The position numbers were made by a program, and so were the translations under genes. From positions 310,001 through 374,000 of the forward strand of contig NZ_CANLTC010000001.1 of the NCBI RefSeq assembly GCF_947493865.1: a stretch of 64,000 bases of DNA, read 5' to 3'. The stretch comes from an uncultured Halomonas sp. (lineage in GTDB: Bacteria; Pseudomonadota; Gammaproteobacteria; Pseudomonadales; Halomonadaceae). The notes under the pieces are model-generated. The model saw nothing but the letters and a program-made list of their open reading frames with translations, was not told the origin of the DNA and ran no database searches. This document shows, one piece after another, positions 26,338 through 35,446 of the stretch (its first letter is position 1; each line of letters opens with the position of its first letter).

Positions 26338-26835
26338 TCAGGCGGGAACGAACGTTAGCGCCACCCCGTTGTTGCACCAGCGAAGTCCCGTGGGTTCGGG
26401 GCCGTCCTCGAACACATGGCCTTGATGACCGCCGCAGCGCGCGCAGTGATACTCGGTACGTGGAAACAACATGACAAAATCCAGCTCCGTCGCCAGATTA
26501 CCCTCGATATGGGTGTAAAAGCTCGGCCAGCCCGTGCCGGATTCGTATTTGGCTTCGCTTGAAAACAACGGCAGATCACAACCGGCGCAGTGATACTTCC
26601 CCGGGCGTTTTTCATCGTTGAGTGGACTGCTGCCCGCCCGTTCGGTGCCTGCCTCTCGTAGAACGTCGAACTGCTCTTTGGTGAGGCGCTCACGCCACTG
26701 CTCATCGCTCAGTTCCAATGGCGTGATGTCCGCTGCCGGCTTGAGGTCCAGCTTGGGGCGTGCCCTGGCGATGCCTGGCAGCAATCCTGCCAGACCACCG
26801 GCACCCAACAAGCCAAGAAAATGTCGTCGCTGCAT
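26338..26835 (-). CDS. msrB: Peptide-methionine (R)-S-oxide reductase with Tat-type signal
   Basis: Reduces the R form of methionine sulfoxide in proteins. The start at 26835 gives 165 residues, preceded by GAGGAG seven bases upstream. The N-terminus MQRRHFLGLLGAGGLAG has a twin-arginine and a hydrophobic stretch, so export by Tat is expected and the enzyme would work in the periplasm or be anchored. The MsrB domain shows the two zinc CxxC pairs (HCAGC and HCARC), GTGWPSF, and the catalytic Cys in GLRWCNNGVAL. The family more often has RYCxNS at this point. No electron-donor membrane partner is adjacent. Confidence 0.92.
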   Translation of the reverse strand: MQRRHFLGLLGAGGLAGLLPGIARARPKLDLKPAADITPLELSDEQWRERLTKEQFDVLREAGTERAGSSPLNDEKRPGKYHCAGCDLPLFSSEAKYESGTGWPSFYTHIEGNLATELDFVMLFPRTEYHCARCGGHQGHVFEDGPEPTGLRWCNNGVALTFVPA

Positions 26836-26917
26836 ACCATTACTCCTCGATCTTTCAATCACCCGCGTCGGCGATATGTTTTTTTATGAGTACTCGCCAC
26901 AAAAAATGGCGATGCAT

Positions 26918-26971
26918 GAATAGTGCGTAAATCACGAATAGTGCATAAACAACGAATAGCGCATCAATAAT
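26918..26971. repeat. Three tandem 18-bp repeats upstream of msrB
   Basis: Units at 26918-26935, 26936-26953 and 26954-26971 share the pattern GAATAGYGCRTMAATMAY with a few substitutions. They sit between the msrB start and the pckA terminator, 80-140 bases upstream of the msrB ATG. They may be regulator sites or simple expansion. Confidence 0.75.
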
Positions 26972-26995
26972 AAAGGGGAGCCATGATGGCTCCCC
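26966..26995 (-). terminator. Terminator of pckA
   Basis: On the minus strand GGGGAGCCA/TGGCTCCCC form a 9-bp stem with a 3-base loop, followed by TTTATTATT. It lies 30 bases past the pckA stop and its tail overlaps the tandem repeats. Confidence 0.8.
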
Positions 26996-27025
26996 CTTGG
27001 ATGCGATCTCGTGCAAAAGGTTCGA

Positions 27026-28609
27026 TCAGTCGAGCGCAGGTCCTGCCTTGACGATTGCTTCGTCGACGCCTTCGAATTTCTTGAAGTTATCGACGAACTT
27101 GCCGACCAGTTGCTTCATCTGTTGCTGATAGGCGTCCTTGTCCTGCCAGGTATCCCGGGGATCGAGCAGCGTCGAGTCTACGCCCGGCACTGCTGTCGGC
27201 ACGTCCAGATTGAGCCCCTCGATATGCCGGGTCTGTGTATCCTTGAGTTCCCCGGACTGTATGGCCGCAATGATGGCGCGAGTCGTGGGAATGCTGAAGC
27301 GGCTACCGCCCTGGCCGTAACTGCCTCCGGTCCAGCCGGTATTGACCAGATAGACCCGGGAGCCGAAATTCTCGATACGCTTGATCAAGAGATCCGCGTA
27401 TTCCCGGGCCGGGCGTGGGAAGAACGGCGCACCGAAGCAGGTCGAGAAGGTAGCCTCGAGCCCAGCGGAGGAACCCATCTCGGTGGAACCGACCTTGGCG
27501 GTGTAACCGGAGAGAAAGTGATAGGCGGCGGCTTCCTTGGACAGCAGTGACACAGGAGGCAGCACGCCACTCATGTCACAGGTCAGAAAAACGATGGCAT
27601 TGGGTTCGCCGGCGCGATTCTCGTCGATGCGCTTTTCGATATGCTCGCGAGGATAGGCGGCGCGACTGTTCTGGGTGAGGCTATCGTCGCCATAATCCGC
27701 ATGACGATTTTCGTCGAGCACCACGTTCTCAAGCACCGTGCCAAACTTGATCGCATCCCAGATGACCGGCTCGTTCTTTTGGGAAAGGTCGATGCACTTG
27801 GCATAGCAGCCGCCTTCGATGTTGAACACCGTCCCTTCGCCCCAGCCATGCTCGTCGTCGCCGATGAGGTAGCGTGCCGGATCCGCGGACAGTGTCGTCT
27901 TGCCGGTACCGGACAGGCCGAAGAACAAGGTGGTTTCGCCGTCGTCGCCCACATTGGCGCTGCAGTGCATCGGCAGCACGTCCTTTTCCGGCAATAGGAA
28001 ATTCTGCACCGAGAACATGGCTTTCTTCATTTCGCCAGCGTAGCGCATGCCCGCGATCAATACGCGGCGCCGGGCGAAATTGAGGATGACCGTCCCTGCC
28101 GAATTGGTGCCATCCCGCTCAGGGTCACAAACGAAGTGAGGCGCGTTGAGGATGCTCCATTCACTCTTGCCCTTGGGATTGAAGCTTTCGGGACGCACGA
28201 ACATGATGCGGCCAAACAGGTTGTGCCAGGCGGTTTCGGTAGTGACGCGAAGAGGCAGGTAATATTCAGGATCGGCACCGACATGCAGTTCGGATTCGAA
28301 ACTTTCGCTTTCCGCGAGATAGTCCTCGACTCGCTCCCACAAGGCATCGAACTGCTCGGCATCGAAGGGACGGTTGACGCTCCCCCAATCGATCAGTTCG
28401 GTCGTGGAAGGTTCATCGACGATGAAGCGATCCGAGGGTGAGCGGCCCGTGCGGGCACCGGTCTTCACCACCAGGGCACCATTGTCCGATAAATGCCCTT
28501 CCTGGCGCATTACGGCATATTCAATGAGTTCCGCTGCGCTCAAATTGAGATGATTCCCCGTGGCGCGACTCTCTGCTGTTATCTGACGATCTGCTTGGGT
28601 AGTGGTCAT
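27026..28609 (-). CDS. pckA: Phosphoenolpyruvate carboxykinase (ATP)
   Basis: Converts oxaloacetate and ATP to phosphoenolpyruvate, CO2 and ADP; the entry step of gluconeogenesis from TCA intermediates. The 527 residues contain the P-loop [14 protein letters not shown] (about 233-246), the metal site [10 protein letters not shown], the substrate loop [10 protein letters not shown] near residue 53, and [11 protein letters not shown] near 375. Length equals the family norm. Its neighbours hslO, hslR and nudE are the same set as in E. coli. Monocistronic with its own terminator. Confidence 0.97.
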   Translation of the reverse strand: MTTTQADRQITAESRATGNHLNLSAAELIEYAVMRQEGHLSDNGALVVKTGARTGRSPSDRFIVDEPSTTELIDWGSVNRPFDAEQFDALWERVEDYLAESESFESELHVGADPEYYLPLRVTTETAWHNLFGRIMFVRPESFNPKGKSEWSILNAPHFVCDPERDGTNSAGTVILNFARRRVLIAGMRYAGEMKKAMFSVQNFLLPEKDVLPMHCSANVGDDGETTLFFGLSGTGKTTLSADPARYLIGDDEHGWGEGTVFNIEGGCYAKCIDLSQKNEPVIWDAIKFGTVLENVVLDENRHADYGDDSLTQNSRAAYPREHIEKRIDENRAGEPNAIVFLTCDMSGVLPPVSLLSKEAAAYHFLSGYTAKVGSTEMGSSAGLEATFSTCFGAPFFPRPAREYADLLIKRIENFGSRVYLVNTGWTGGSYGQGGSRFSIPTTRAIIAAIQSGELKDTQTRHIEGLNLDVPTAVPGVDSTLLDPRDTWQDKDAYQQQMKQLVGKFVDNFKKFEGVDEAIVKAGPALD

Positions 28610-28827
28610 CGTGGGTCTTTGGCCTTCAGGCCGCTCCTCTCGTTAGCCAAAGGCGCAGATGGGTCATTTCAACATCAACCGCGCCATCAACGGACGGATC
28701 ACCGTCCCTGCGTGAATGCACTTTGCGAGCGCATCGCATAAAAGGCGACATTATTGCAAAAAGAGCGCCCTCGGCAAACGATGCTTTATCTCCCCCCGTA
28801 ACGATGAGAATACTCAGTGTATCTAGG

Positions 28828-29703
28828 TCAATGTAATGTCGGCGACTCCGCGTCCGGCGAGTCGATCAGTGCCTCAACTTGCGCGGCACTGAAGTGGTAA
28901 TGGGTATGGCAGAAATGACACTGGGTGTCGATGGCCTGCTGCTCCGCTAGGATGCTGCGCAGCTCGGTCGCGCCCAGGCCAAGCAGCGCACCGGCTATGC
29001 GTTCACGGGAACAGCTGCAGCCAAAGTACAGGCTCTTGGGATCGAATACCCGAGTGGTTTCCTCATGATAGAGCCGATAAAGAAGGTCTCGCTGCTCGAG
29101 GTTCAGCAGCTCGTCGCTGGATACCGTATCTGCCAGCATTACCACCCGGTCCCAGGCGTCCTCGTCCTGAATATCATCACTGTCTGGCAGTTGTTGCAGC
29201 AACAGCCCGGCTGCACGATGCCCATCGGCATTCAACCAGAGCCGTGTGGCCAGTTGCTCGGAACGCTCGAAATAGTTCTCGAGACATCCCGCCAGACTGC
29301 TGGCCTCGAGTTCGACGATACCCTGATAGCGGTTGCCTTCTCTCGGATCGAGGGTAATGACCAAGCGACCGCCGCCTACCAATTCCTTGAAGGATGCATT
29401 GTCCGCTGGCAGCGCCACCTCTTCTTCCAGGCGCGCAATGCCGCGCAACTCGCCATCGGGATTGGATTCCGCCATCAACAGACTCAGGGCGCCATTGCCA
29501 CGTACTTCAAGACTCAGGGTGCCGTCGAGCTTGATGGTCTCGGTCAACAAGGCCGCTGCTGCCAGTAGCTCGCCAAGTTGGCGCTGAACCGCTATCGGAT
29601 ATGCCTGCTTGTCGAGCACTTCGGCATAGGCATTTTCAAGCGTGACGATCTCGCCACGCACATTGGTTTCATCAAAGATAAAGCGCTGAATCTGGTCGTT
29701 CAT
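28828..29703 (-). CDS. hslO: Hsp33 redox-regulated chaperone
   Basis: Cytosolic holdase activated by oxidative unfolding. The 291 residues start at ATG 29703 (a TTG one codon upstream is also open). The C-terminal zinc switch is intact: Cys229 and Cys231 in FGCSCSRER, and Cys262 and Cys265 in [10 protein letters not shown]-terminal features include [12 protein letters not shown] and [20 protein letters not shown]. It lies 48 bases downstream of hslR on the same strand, forming the usual heat-shock pair. It is followed by about 220 bases without genes before pckA. Confidence 0.96.
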   Translation of the reverse strand: MNDQIQRFIFDETNVRGEIVTLENAYAEVLDKQAYPIAVQRQLGELLAAAALLTETIKLDGTLSLEVRGNGALSLLMAESNPDGELRGIARLEEEVALPADNASFKELVGGGRLVITLDPREGNRYQGIVELEASSLAGCLENYFERSEQLATRLWLNADGHRAAGLLLQQLPDSDDIQDEDAWDRVVMLADTVSSDELLNLEQRDLLYRLYHEETTRVFDPKSLYFGCSCSRERIAGALLGLGATELRSILAEQQAIDTQCHFCHTHYHFSAAQVEALIDSPDAESPTLH

Positions 29704-29751
29704 CAAAGGCTCTCAAAGGCTCAGGGGGTGTAAAGATAGTAAAAGTCACCT

Positions 29752-30141
29752 TTACTCGTCCGGGCGCTGACGCTGAAACCGCTGTATGCTGCGGCGCTCC
29801 TTCTTGTCGGGGCGACCACGAGGCGCCATCACGCTACGATTGGCCAGCCGACGAATTTCAGCCTCGCGCTGGCGCTGCTCGTGACTCCGCGGCGTTTCCC
29901 GATAGAGCTCGCGCGCCTCTGGTGCGCCACGGCGCTGATCGCTTACCGATACTACTTCGACTTCCCAGGTATCCCAGCCTTGGGGAACCTTGACCAAGGC
30001 ACCGACCTCGACATTTTTGCTCGTCTTGACCCGGCTACCGTTATATTCGACCTTGCCGCCTTCAATCGCTTTCTTGGCCAGGGCGCGGGTCTTGAAAAAA
30101 CGTGCTGCCCATAACCATTTGTCGATCCGTACGTGCTCCAT
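29752..30141 (-). CDS. hslR: Hsp15, ribosome-associated S4-domain protein
   Basis: Binds free 50S subunits still carrying nascent peptidyl-tRNA and helps recycle them after heat shock. The 129 residues begin with an S4 domain (RIDKWLWAARFFKTRALAKK, then AIEGGKVEYNGSRVKTSKNV) followed by a strongly basic, Arg/Gln/Glu-rich tail. GGAG lies four bases before the ATG. First gene of the hslR-hslO unit; divergent from nudE with a 110-base gap in which no clear sigma-32 promoter could be found. Confidence 0.93.
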   Translation of the reverse strand: MEHVRIDKWLWAARFFKTRALAKKAIEGGKVEYNGSRVKTSKNVEVGALVKVPQGWDTWEVEVVSVSDQRRGAPEARELYRETPRSHEQRQREAEIRRLANRSVMAPRGRPDKKERRSIQRFQRQRPDE

Positions 30142-30251
30142 GTCGCTCCATAGTCAACCCTGCGCCGGCAGGAACCAATCATTGGCCAGACACTGCCAGG
30201 CGATGGTAAAAGGGAATTGGTTTTGTCCTCATTGTACTGGATACGCTCGCC

Positions 30252-30830
30252 ATGCCGCCAATGCTCCCACCCAAGCCCACCGTTCTCAATCGCGAAGAAG
30301 TCGCTCACAGCCGACTCTTCACCATCGAGCAACTCGACCTGCGCTTTTCAAACGGCGCCGAAAGACGTTTCGAACGGTTAAAGGGCACCAGCCGCGGGGC
30401 CGTCATGATCGTGGCCATGCCGGATCCGGAGCATGTCCTGCTGATTCACGAATACGCTGCCGGCTTCGATAACTATGCGCTGACCTTGCCCAAGGGTGTG
30501 GTCGATCCAGGCGAAGATATCATCACCGCCGCCAACCGAGAGCTGATGGAAGAGTGCGGCATGGGTGCCCATACCATCGAGCCTTTGATCGAATTTTCTC
30601 TGGCACCCAATTACATGAATCATCGCATGCATGTATTGCTGGCAAGCGATCTGTATGAAAAGCGCTTGCCTGGTGACGAGCCGGAACCTCTGGTAGTCGA
30701 AACTCATGCCATCGATGATCTTGCTGCCCTGCTAGTTCGGGAAGACTTTCATGAGGCAAGGGCTATTGCCGCCCTGTTCGTTGCAAGAGAACGCATAAAA
30801 GCGACCCAGGATGGCACTCAATGGTGGTAA
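30252..30830 (+). CDS. nudE: ADP-compound hydrolase NudE
   Basis: Nudix enzyme that hydrolyses ADP-ribose, NADH and AppppA-type compounds. The 192 residues include the Nudix box GVVDPGEDIITAANRELMEE with the REL-EE core, preceded by YALTLPKG as in E. coli NudE, and a following EFSLAPNYMNHRMHVLLA. The start has only a weak ribosome site, and a second ATG three codons on is also possible. Genomic neighbours (hslR, hslO, pckA) match the E. coli arrangement, which supports the assignment. Confidence 0.93.
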   Translation: MPPMLPPKPTVLNREEVAHSRLFTIEQLDLRFSNGAERRFERLKGTSRGAVMIVAMPDPEHVLLIHEYAAGFDNYALTLPKGVVDPGEDIITAANRELMEECGMGAHTIEPLIEFSLAPNYMNHRMHVLLASDLYEKRLPGDEPEPLVVETHAIDDLAALLVREDFHEARAIAALFVARERIKATQDGTQWW

Positions 30831-30962
30831 CGGTAGCGCAACGGCATTTCAGTAGAAAATGCTTGCTAGGTGAGGCAATTTGCAAATAGGAAGCGGCTCG
30901 TCTAATATTTGTACAATTATACAACCCTGTATAGATAAATAGGTAAGTAAAAGGAGCGTGAA

Positions 30963-31283
30963 ATGAAAGGACTGACTTTATCTGCTGCCCTGCTTGCTTC
31001 ATTGCTGGCACTGTCTACTGCCGCGGTCGCGCAGGATTCTCAGGAAATAGAAAGAAAGGATTATTCCAACAGCGGGATTGATTCGGCTCAAGATGTCGAT
31101 ACGACATCAGATCGCAAAACCGACATGCCGGTCAAGGACAGCGACTTGGCACCCAACAGCGGTATAGACTCGGGAAACAATGTCGATCCCTCTGCCAACC
31201 AGGGCGGCACCAAACAACTGAAGAACCAGGATGGATTGGCTCCCAATAGCGGCGTAGATTCAGGAGCGGATGTAAATCCCTGA
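30963..31283 (+). CDS. Secreted repeat protein with SGIDSGxxVDP motifs (106 aa)
   Basis: I do not recognise a named family. Residues 1-24 form a clear Sec signal peptide (LLASLLALSTAAVAQ, cleavage after AVA). The mature part of about 82 residues is hydrophilic and probably disordered. It contains three copies of a short motif: NSGIDSAQDVDT (around 37), PNSGIDSGNNVDP (around 65) and PNSGVDSGADVNP (at the C-terminus), spaced by Asp/Lys/Gln linkers. Three copies in a secreted, acidic protein suggest a Ca-binding or cell-envelope role, but this is speculation. AAGGAG precedes the ATG, and a 16-bp hairpin follows downstream. Confidence 0.75.
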   Translation: MKGLTLSAALLASLLALSTAAVAQDSQEIERKDYSNSGIDSAQDVDTTSDRKTDMPVKDSDLAPNSGIDSGNNVDPSANQGGTKQLKNQDGLAPNSGVDSGADVNP

Positions 31284-31344
31284 AGCAGTGCCAACGGTTC
31301 CAGCAGCCGATCTTGCCGCAGTTGATTGCTGACATCCGTTCAAG

Positions 31345-31380
31345 ACAACAGGGCCTCGATAGTTATCGAGGCCCTGTTGT
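31345..31380. terminator. Bidirectional hairpin between convergent genes
   Basis: Perfect 16-bp stem (31345-31360 with 31365-31380) with a 4-base loop, between the convergent secreted-protein and oxidoreductase genes. T-tails are short on both sides. Confidence 0.75.
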
Positions 31381-31422
31381 TCTATGGGCGTGTCATGGTT
31401 CGCTGCGGGGCTAGGCAGCTGC

Positions 31423-32499
31423 TCAATATTTGCGCCGAAGCCCGCTAAGCTCTTTCAACTTCACCCACCGTTCCTGACGCGCACTATCCATTCCCGTTTC
31501 CAGAAGCTGCATCACTGCCAGCGCATCGTCCACGGAGACTGGATTGGTTCCCTCGCCTGCCAGGGCATTGCGTATACCCATGTAATAGGCAAGATAGTCG
31601 CCAGGCAAGGTGCCGCAGTCATGGGCAACGAGGGATGTATCTTCACCATTGCTTTCACGCAGCATCAAATGACCGTCGCGGCTATCCACGCCCCACTCTG
31701 GTGTCGGCGCCTGGCCTTGCTTGAGCCATGCCTCTTGAGGGTCCATCCCATGCTTGATGTAGCTGCCTTGAGTGCCATGCAGGATGAAGCGCGGTGAATC
31801 GGCTGCCACCAGGGTGCTTGCAGACAGCACCACCCGCAATCCGTCGTAATCCAGCAACGCATGAAAGTCGTCGTCGACTCGTGCGCCGTCGCGACGCCTG
31901 GCCAGATTGAGGAAAATGGCTCGCGGCATGCCAAATACTTCCCGCGCCTGATCGAGCAGATGTGGGCCTAGATCGAACCAAAGACCGGCGCCGGGCTTGG
32001 GTCGCTCGCGCCAGCGATCATTCACTTCGGGCCGAAACCGATCGAAGTGCGATTCGAAGTGCACCAGGCGCCCTAGCGTGCGTGCCTCGAGCAGTGCACG
32101 CACCGTGAGAAAATCACTGTCCCAACGTCGATTGTGGAATACCGACAGTAGCTTGCCGGCTTCCTCGGCATGGCCTTTGAGCAGTCGTCCTTCGCTCAGG
32201 GTGACGGTGAAGGGTTTGTCGACGATGACATGCTTGCCCGCTGCCAGAGCTGCCTTGGCCAAAGGGAAGTGCGTATCATTGGGAGTGGGGATGACTACCA
32301 GATCGATATCGGAACGCGCAAAAAGCGCCTGGGCCGAGGTTTCAACATCCATGTCCGGCAGGTCGGCGCGCACCTTGGCCGCATCGCTGCTTGATATTGC
32401 CACGACCTCGAGCCCCGGGGTCGCCGCGATCAGTGGCGCATGAAAGGTCTTGCTGGCCATCCCATAGCCCACCAACCCTACATTATAGATTTCCTTCAT
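31423..32499 (-). CDS. Gfo/Idh/MocA family NAD(P)-dependent oxidoreductase (YdgJ-like)
   Basis: A 358-residue dehydrogenase probably acting on a sugar or polyol. The Rossmann start NVGLVGYGMASKTFHAPL (residues 6-23) has the GxGxxx-type dinucleotide loop, followed by VVIPTPNDTHF and the EKP-type motif read here as GKHVIVDKPFTV, with the family lysine. The C-terminal domain includes GAGLWFDLGPHLLDQA, the usual His/Asp substrate region. The GYGMASKTFH start is characteristic of the E. coli YdgJ/YhhX group. AAGGAG lies five bases before the ATG. It is isolated, and nothing around it indicates the substrate. Confidence 0.9.
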   Translation of the reverse strand: MKEIYNVGLVGYGMASKTFHAPLIAATPGLEVVAISSSDAAKVRADLPDMDVETSAQALFARSDIDLVVIPTPNDTHFPLAKAALAAGKHVIVDKPFTVTLSEGRLLKGHAEEAGKLLSVFHNRRWDSDFLTVRALLEARTLGRLVHFESHFDRFRPEVNDRWRERPKPGAGLWFDLGPHLLDQAREVFGMPRAIFLNLARRRDGARVDDDFHALLDYDGLRVVLSASTLVAADSPRFILHGTQGSYIKHGMDPQEAWLKQGQAPTPEWGVDSRDGHLMLRESNGEDTSLVAHDCGTLPGDYLAYYMGIRNALAGEGTNPVSVDDALAVMQLLETGMDSARQERWVKLKELSGLRRKY

Positions 32500-32670
32500 A
32501 CATTCTCCTTACCTACCCTGCAAGCGTCCCTATCTACCGTCGTGTTCGGTAAACTGATTCATATCATCGAAAGGCCAAAGGTCATCGCTTTGACTTTAGT
32601 CTAACTCTACCCTACCTTGAATAGGTTGAATGAGCGGCATTCATATCATCAACATTGGAGGAAACAGCGT

Positions 32671-32781
32671 ATGTGTTGCTCCGAAGAAAGTCTTGAACTG
32701 CTGGAAGTATGGTACATCCTGGAGTGCGAGCTGGAAGCACTGGAAGACTATACCACCGAACCACTGCGTGAAGCCGCCTGA
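32671..32781 (+). CDS. Small acidic protein of 36 residues
   Basis: Short open frame starting at ATG 32671, with GGAGG nine bases upstream, ending at TGA 32779-32781. Product: MCCSEESLELLEVWYILECE and then a further Leu/Glu-rich stretch ending PLREAA. It has three cysteines (2, 3 and 19), nine or more acidic residues, and looks like one amphipathic helix. A rho-independent terminator follows 57 bases later in the same direction, which supports real expression. I know no family for it. A metal-binding or regulatory small protein is possible. Confidence 0.6.
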   Translation: MCCSEESLELLEVWYILECELEALEDYTTEPLREAA

Positions 32782-32838
32782 TCGGCTGAATACAAGTGGT
32801 ATCAGGTGAAACCGTGACGATGAGTCGTCAGAATTATC

Positions 32839-32865
32839 AAGGCCCGCTCCAGGCGGGCCTTTGCT
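32839..32865 (+). terminator. Terminator after the 36-codon gene
   Basis: Stem AAGGCCCGC/GCGGGCCTT (32839-32847 with 32853-32861), 5-base loop, then TGCTTG. Partly bidirectional: it also lies 50 bases past the lon stop. Confidence 0.7.
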
Positions 32866-32918
32866 TGCATGCCGTTCACGCCGGTTTCGTCTTCTTCCAA
32901 TGCCGGATTTCACTTCTT

Positions 32919-35333
32919 CTAGCCAAAGACCACCTTGGCCACGTCCTTGTACTGCTTGGCGAAATGCACCGTCATCCCCTCCTTGAGATGATCCGGCAGC
33001 TCGTCGTAGTCGCGACGGTTGGCGTGTGGCAGGATCAGTTCGAAAATGTCGCTTCTTCGCGCTGCGATCACCTTCTCGCGAATCCCGCCCACCGGCAACA
33101 CCTGCCCAGTCAGGGTCAGCTCGCCGGTCATCGCCATCGACCGGTCGATATCCTGGTTCTTGGCAAGCGAAATCAGCGCAGTGGCCATGGTCACCCCGGC
33201 GGAAGGCCCGTCCTTGGGTGTCGCCCCTTCCGGCACATGCAGATGGACGAATGCCTCGTTGAAAAAGTCTGCATCAGCGCCGTATTCAGCCAGATGACCC
33301 AGCACGTAGCTATAGGCAATGTTGGCTGATTCCTGCATCACGTCGCCAAGCTTGCCGGTGAGCTTGAACCCCCGGGTCAAGGCATGCACCTTGGATGCCT
33401 CGATGGGCAGTGTCGCCCCTCCCATGGAGGTCCAGGCCAGGCCCGTCACCACCCCCACACCCTGGAGCACATTCTCACGCCGGAACAGCGGTGCGCCAAG
33501 ATACTCCTCGAGATTGTTGACCGAGATCTTCGCGGTTTGCTGATCGCTTTCCAGCAGCTTGACCGCCGCCTTGCGCACGATGCGATGCAGCTGCTTCTCC
33601 AGCTGGCGGACACCCGCCTCCCTTGCATAGCCTTCGATGACCTGACGCAAGGCCGTGTCGGTGAGATTGATGCGCTTCTTGGGGATCTTGTCCCGCTTGA
33701 GCAGTTTCGGCCACAGATGATTCTTGGCGATGGCCATTTTCTCTTCGGCGATATAGCCAGAGAGACGAATCTGCTCCATGCGATCGATCAGCGCCGGCGG
33801 AATGGTATCGAGCTGATTGGCGGTACACACGAACAACACCTTGGATAGATCCAGGCGCACATCGAGATAATGATCCAGAAAATCGACGTTCTGCTCCGGG
33901 TCGAGCACTTCGAGCAGCGCCGAGGCGGGGTCGCCCTGAAACGACTGGCCCATCTTGTCGATCTCATCGAGCATGATCACCGGATTCTCGACCTCGACCT
34001 CCTTCAACGCCTGCACCAGCTTGCCGGGCATGGCGCCGACATAGGTACGCCGGTGCCCCTTGATCTCCGCCTCGTCCCGCATGCCCCCCACGGAAAAGCG
34101 ATAGAACTCGCGCCCCAATGCTTCGGCGATGGAGCGCCCTACCGAGGTCTTGCCCACCCCGGGCGGGCCAACCAACAGAATGATGGAGCCGCCCACATCG
34201 CCCTTGAAAGTGCCTTCCGCCAGGAACTCGATGATGCGCTCCTTAACCTCCTTCAAGCCGTCGTGATCGCGATCGAGCACCGTGCGGGCATGATTCAGGT
34301 CGAGCTGATCATCCGAGGTCACGCCCCAGGGCAAGGCGGTCAACCAGTCCAGATAGTTACGAGTAGTGCCGTACTCCGGCGAGCCGGTCTCGAGCACCGA
34401 GAGCTTGTCGAGCTCATCGTCGATGCGGCTCATGACCCGTTCGGGAACCGTCAGATTGTCCAGACGCGCGCGGAAGGTATCGACATCGTTGGCGCGATCG
34501 TCTTTCGAGATGCCCAGTTCCTTCTGAATCACCTTGAGCTGCTCGCGCAGGAAGAACTCCCGCTGACGATCCTGCATCTGAGCGTTGACCTGCTCGCTGA
34601 TCTCCGTCTGCAGCTGAGCGACCTCGATCTCCTTGCGCAGCAGCGGCAACACCTTCTGCATGCGTGACATCACCGGAAAGGTCTCGAGAATGCCCTGTAG
34701 CTCCGGCCCCTTGGCGGAGGTGATGGCGGCGGCGAAATCCGTCAACGGTCCCGGTTCGTGGGGGCTGAAGCGGTTGAGGTAGTGCTTGAGTTCTTCACCG
34801 TACAGCGGATTGATCGGCAGCAGTTCCTTGATGCCGTTGATCATCGCCATGGCGTAGGCGCGGGTTTCGTCGGCCTCCCTGTCGACGGGCTCCTTGGGAT
34901 AGCTGACTTCGACCAGATACGGGGGCTTCTTCGAGAGCCAGCGCTGGATGCGAAAACGACGCATGCCCTGGGCGATGAACTGGATCTGCTGATCCTCGCC
35001 CTGAGCCTTGTGCACCTTGACGGCGGTACCGACGCTCGGGAAGTGGGCATAATCGAGCTCATCCACCCCGACATCGCCGACAAAGGCCAGCCCAACGGCG
35101 TGATGTGGCGTATCGGCGATACGCTGTATGGTCTCTTCCCAGCGCTCGCGGTGAATCACGAGTGGCTGCACCTGGGCGGGAAAGAACGGCCGGTTGTGGA
35201 TAGGCAGCAGGTAAATGCGCTCGGGCAGATACTCCTGGGTGGGCACCATCGCCCCGGAGTGGCCTTTCTGCTGCTCTTCACTGGATTCTTCGGTAACCAG
35301 GTCCTGATCGTCTTGATTATGTTCGCTCATCAT
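32919..35333 (-). CDS. lon: ATP-dependent Lon protease
   Basis: Hexameric AAA+ serine protease that removes misfolded and regulatory proteins. The 804 residues comprise: an acidic, Gln/Glu-rich N-terminal extension of about 35 residues; the LON substrate domain (YLLPIHNRPFFPAQVQPLVI); the AAA+ module with Walker A GPPGVGKTSVGR and VGGMRDEAEIKGHRRTY; and the protease domain with catalytic Ser711 in PKDGPSAGVTMATA and Lys754 in GIREKVIAA, 43 residues apart as in E. coli. It is about 20 residues longer than E. coli Lon. A sigma-32-like promoter is visible upstream. Two adjacent ATGs (35333 and 35330) could serve as start. Confidence 0.97.
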   Translation of the reverse strand: MMSEHNQDDQDLVTEESSEEQQKGHSGAMVPTQEYLPERIYLLPIHNRPFFPAQVQPLVIHRERWEETIQRIADTPHHAVGLAFVGDVGVDELDYAHFPSVGTAVKVHKAQGEDQQIQFIAQGMRRFRIQRWLSKKPPYLVEVSYPKEPVDREADETRAYAMAMINGIKELLPINPLYGEELKHYLNRFSPHEPGPLTDFAAAITSAKGPELQGILETFPVMSRMQKVLPLLRKEIEVAQLQTEISEQVNAQMQDRQREFFLREQLKVIQKELGISKDDRANDVDTFRARLDNLTVPERVMSRIDDELDKLSVLETGSPEYGTTRNYLDWLTALPWGVTSDDQLDLNHARTVLDRDHDGLKEVKERIIEFLAEGTFKGDVGGSIILLVGPPGVGKTSVGRSIAEALGREFYRFSVGGMRDEAEIKGHRRTYVGAMPGKLVQALKEVEVENPVIMLDEIDKMGQSFQGDPASALLEVLDPEQNVDFLDHYLDVRLDLSKVLFVCTANQLDTIPPALIDRMEQIRLSGYIAEEKMAIAKNHLWPKLLKRDKIPKKRINLTDTALRQVIEGYAREAGVRQLEKQLHRIVRKAAVKLLESDQQTAKISVNNLEEYLGAPLFRRENVLQGVGVVTGLAWTSMGGATLPIEASKVHALTRGFKLTGKLGDVMQESANIAYSYVLGHLAEYGADADFFNEAFVHLHVPEGATPKDGPSAGVTMATALISLAKNQDIDRSMAMTGELTLTGQVLPVGGIREKVIAARRSDIFELILPHANRRDYDELPDHLKEGMTVHFAKQYKDVAKVVFG

Positions 35334-35375
35334 TCACCTTGCATCCGTGGGCCATAGTGGCCGGTATGCCTTGTG

Positions 35376-35403
35376 GATGCGGGCGACCAGCGCCAAGTTC
35401 AAG
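35376..35403 (-). promoter_or_regulatory. Sigma-32-like heat-shock promoter of lon
   Basis: On the minus strand CTTGAA (35398-35403) is followed after 14 bases by CCCGCATC (35376-35383), close to the heat-shock consensus CTTGAA-N13-17-CCCCATnT. It lies about 43 bases upstream of the lon ATG, a fitting place. Confidence 0.7.
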
Positions 35404-35446
35404 AGCCGGCTAAATATCATCACGCCGATAGGGTGGCAATATAATG

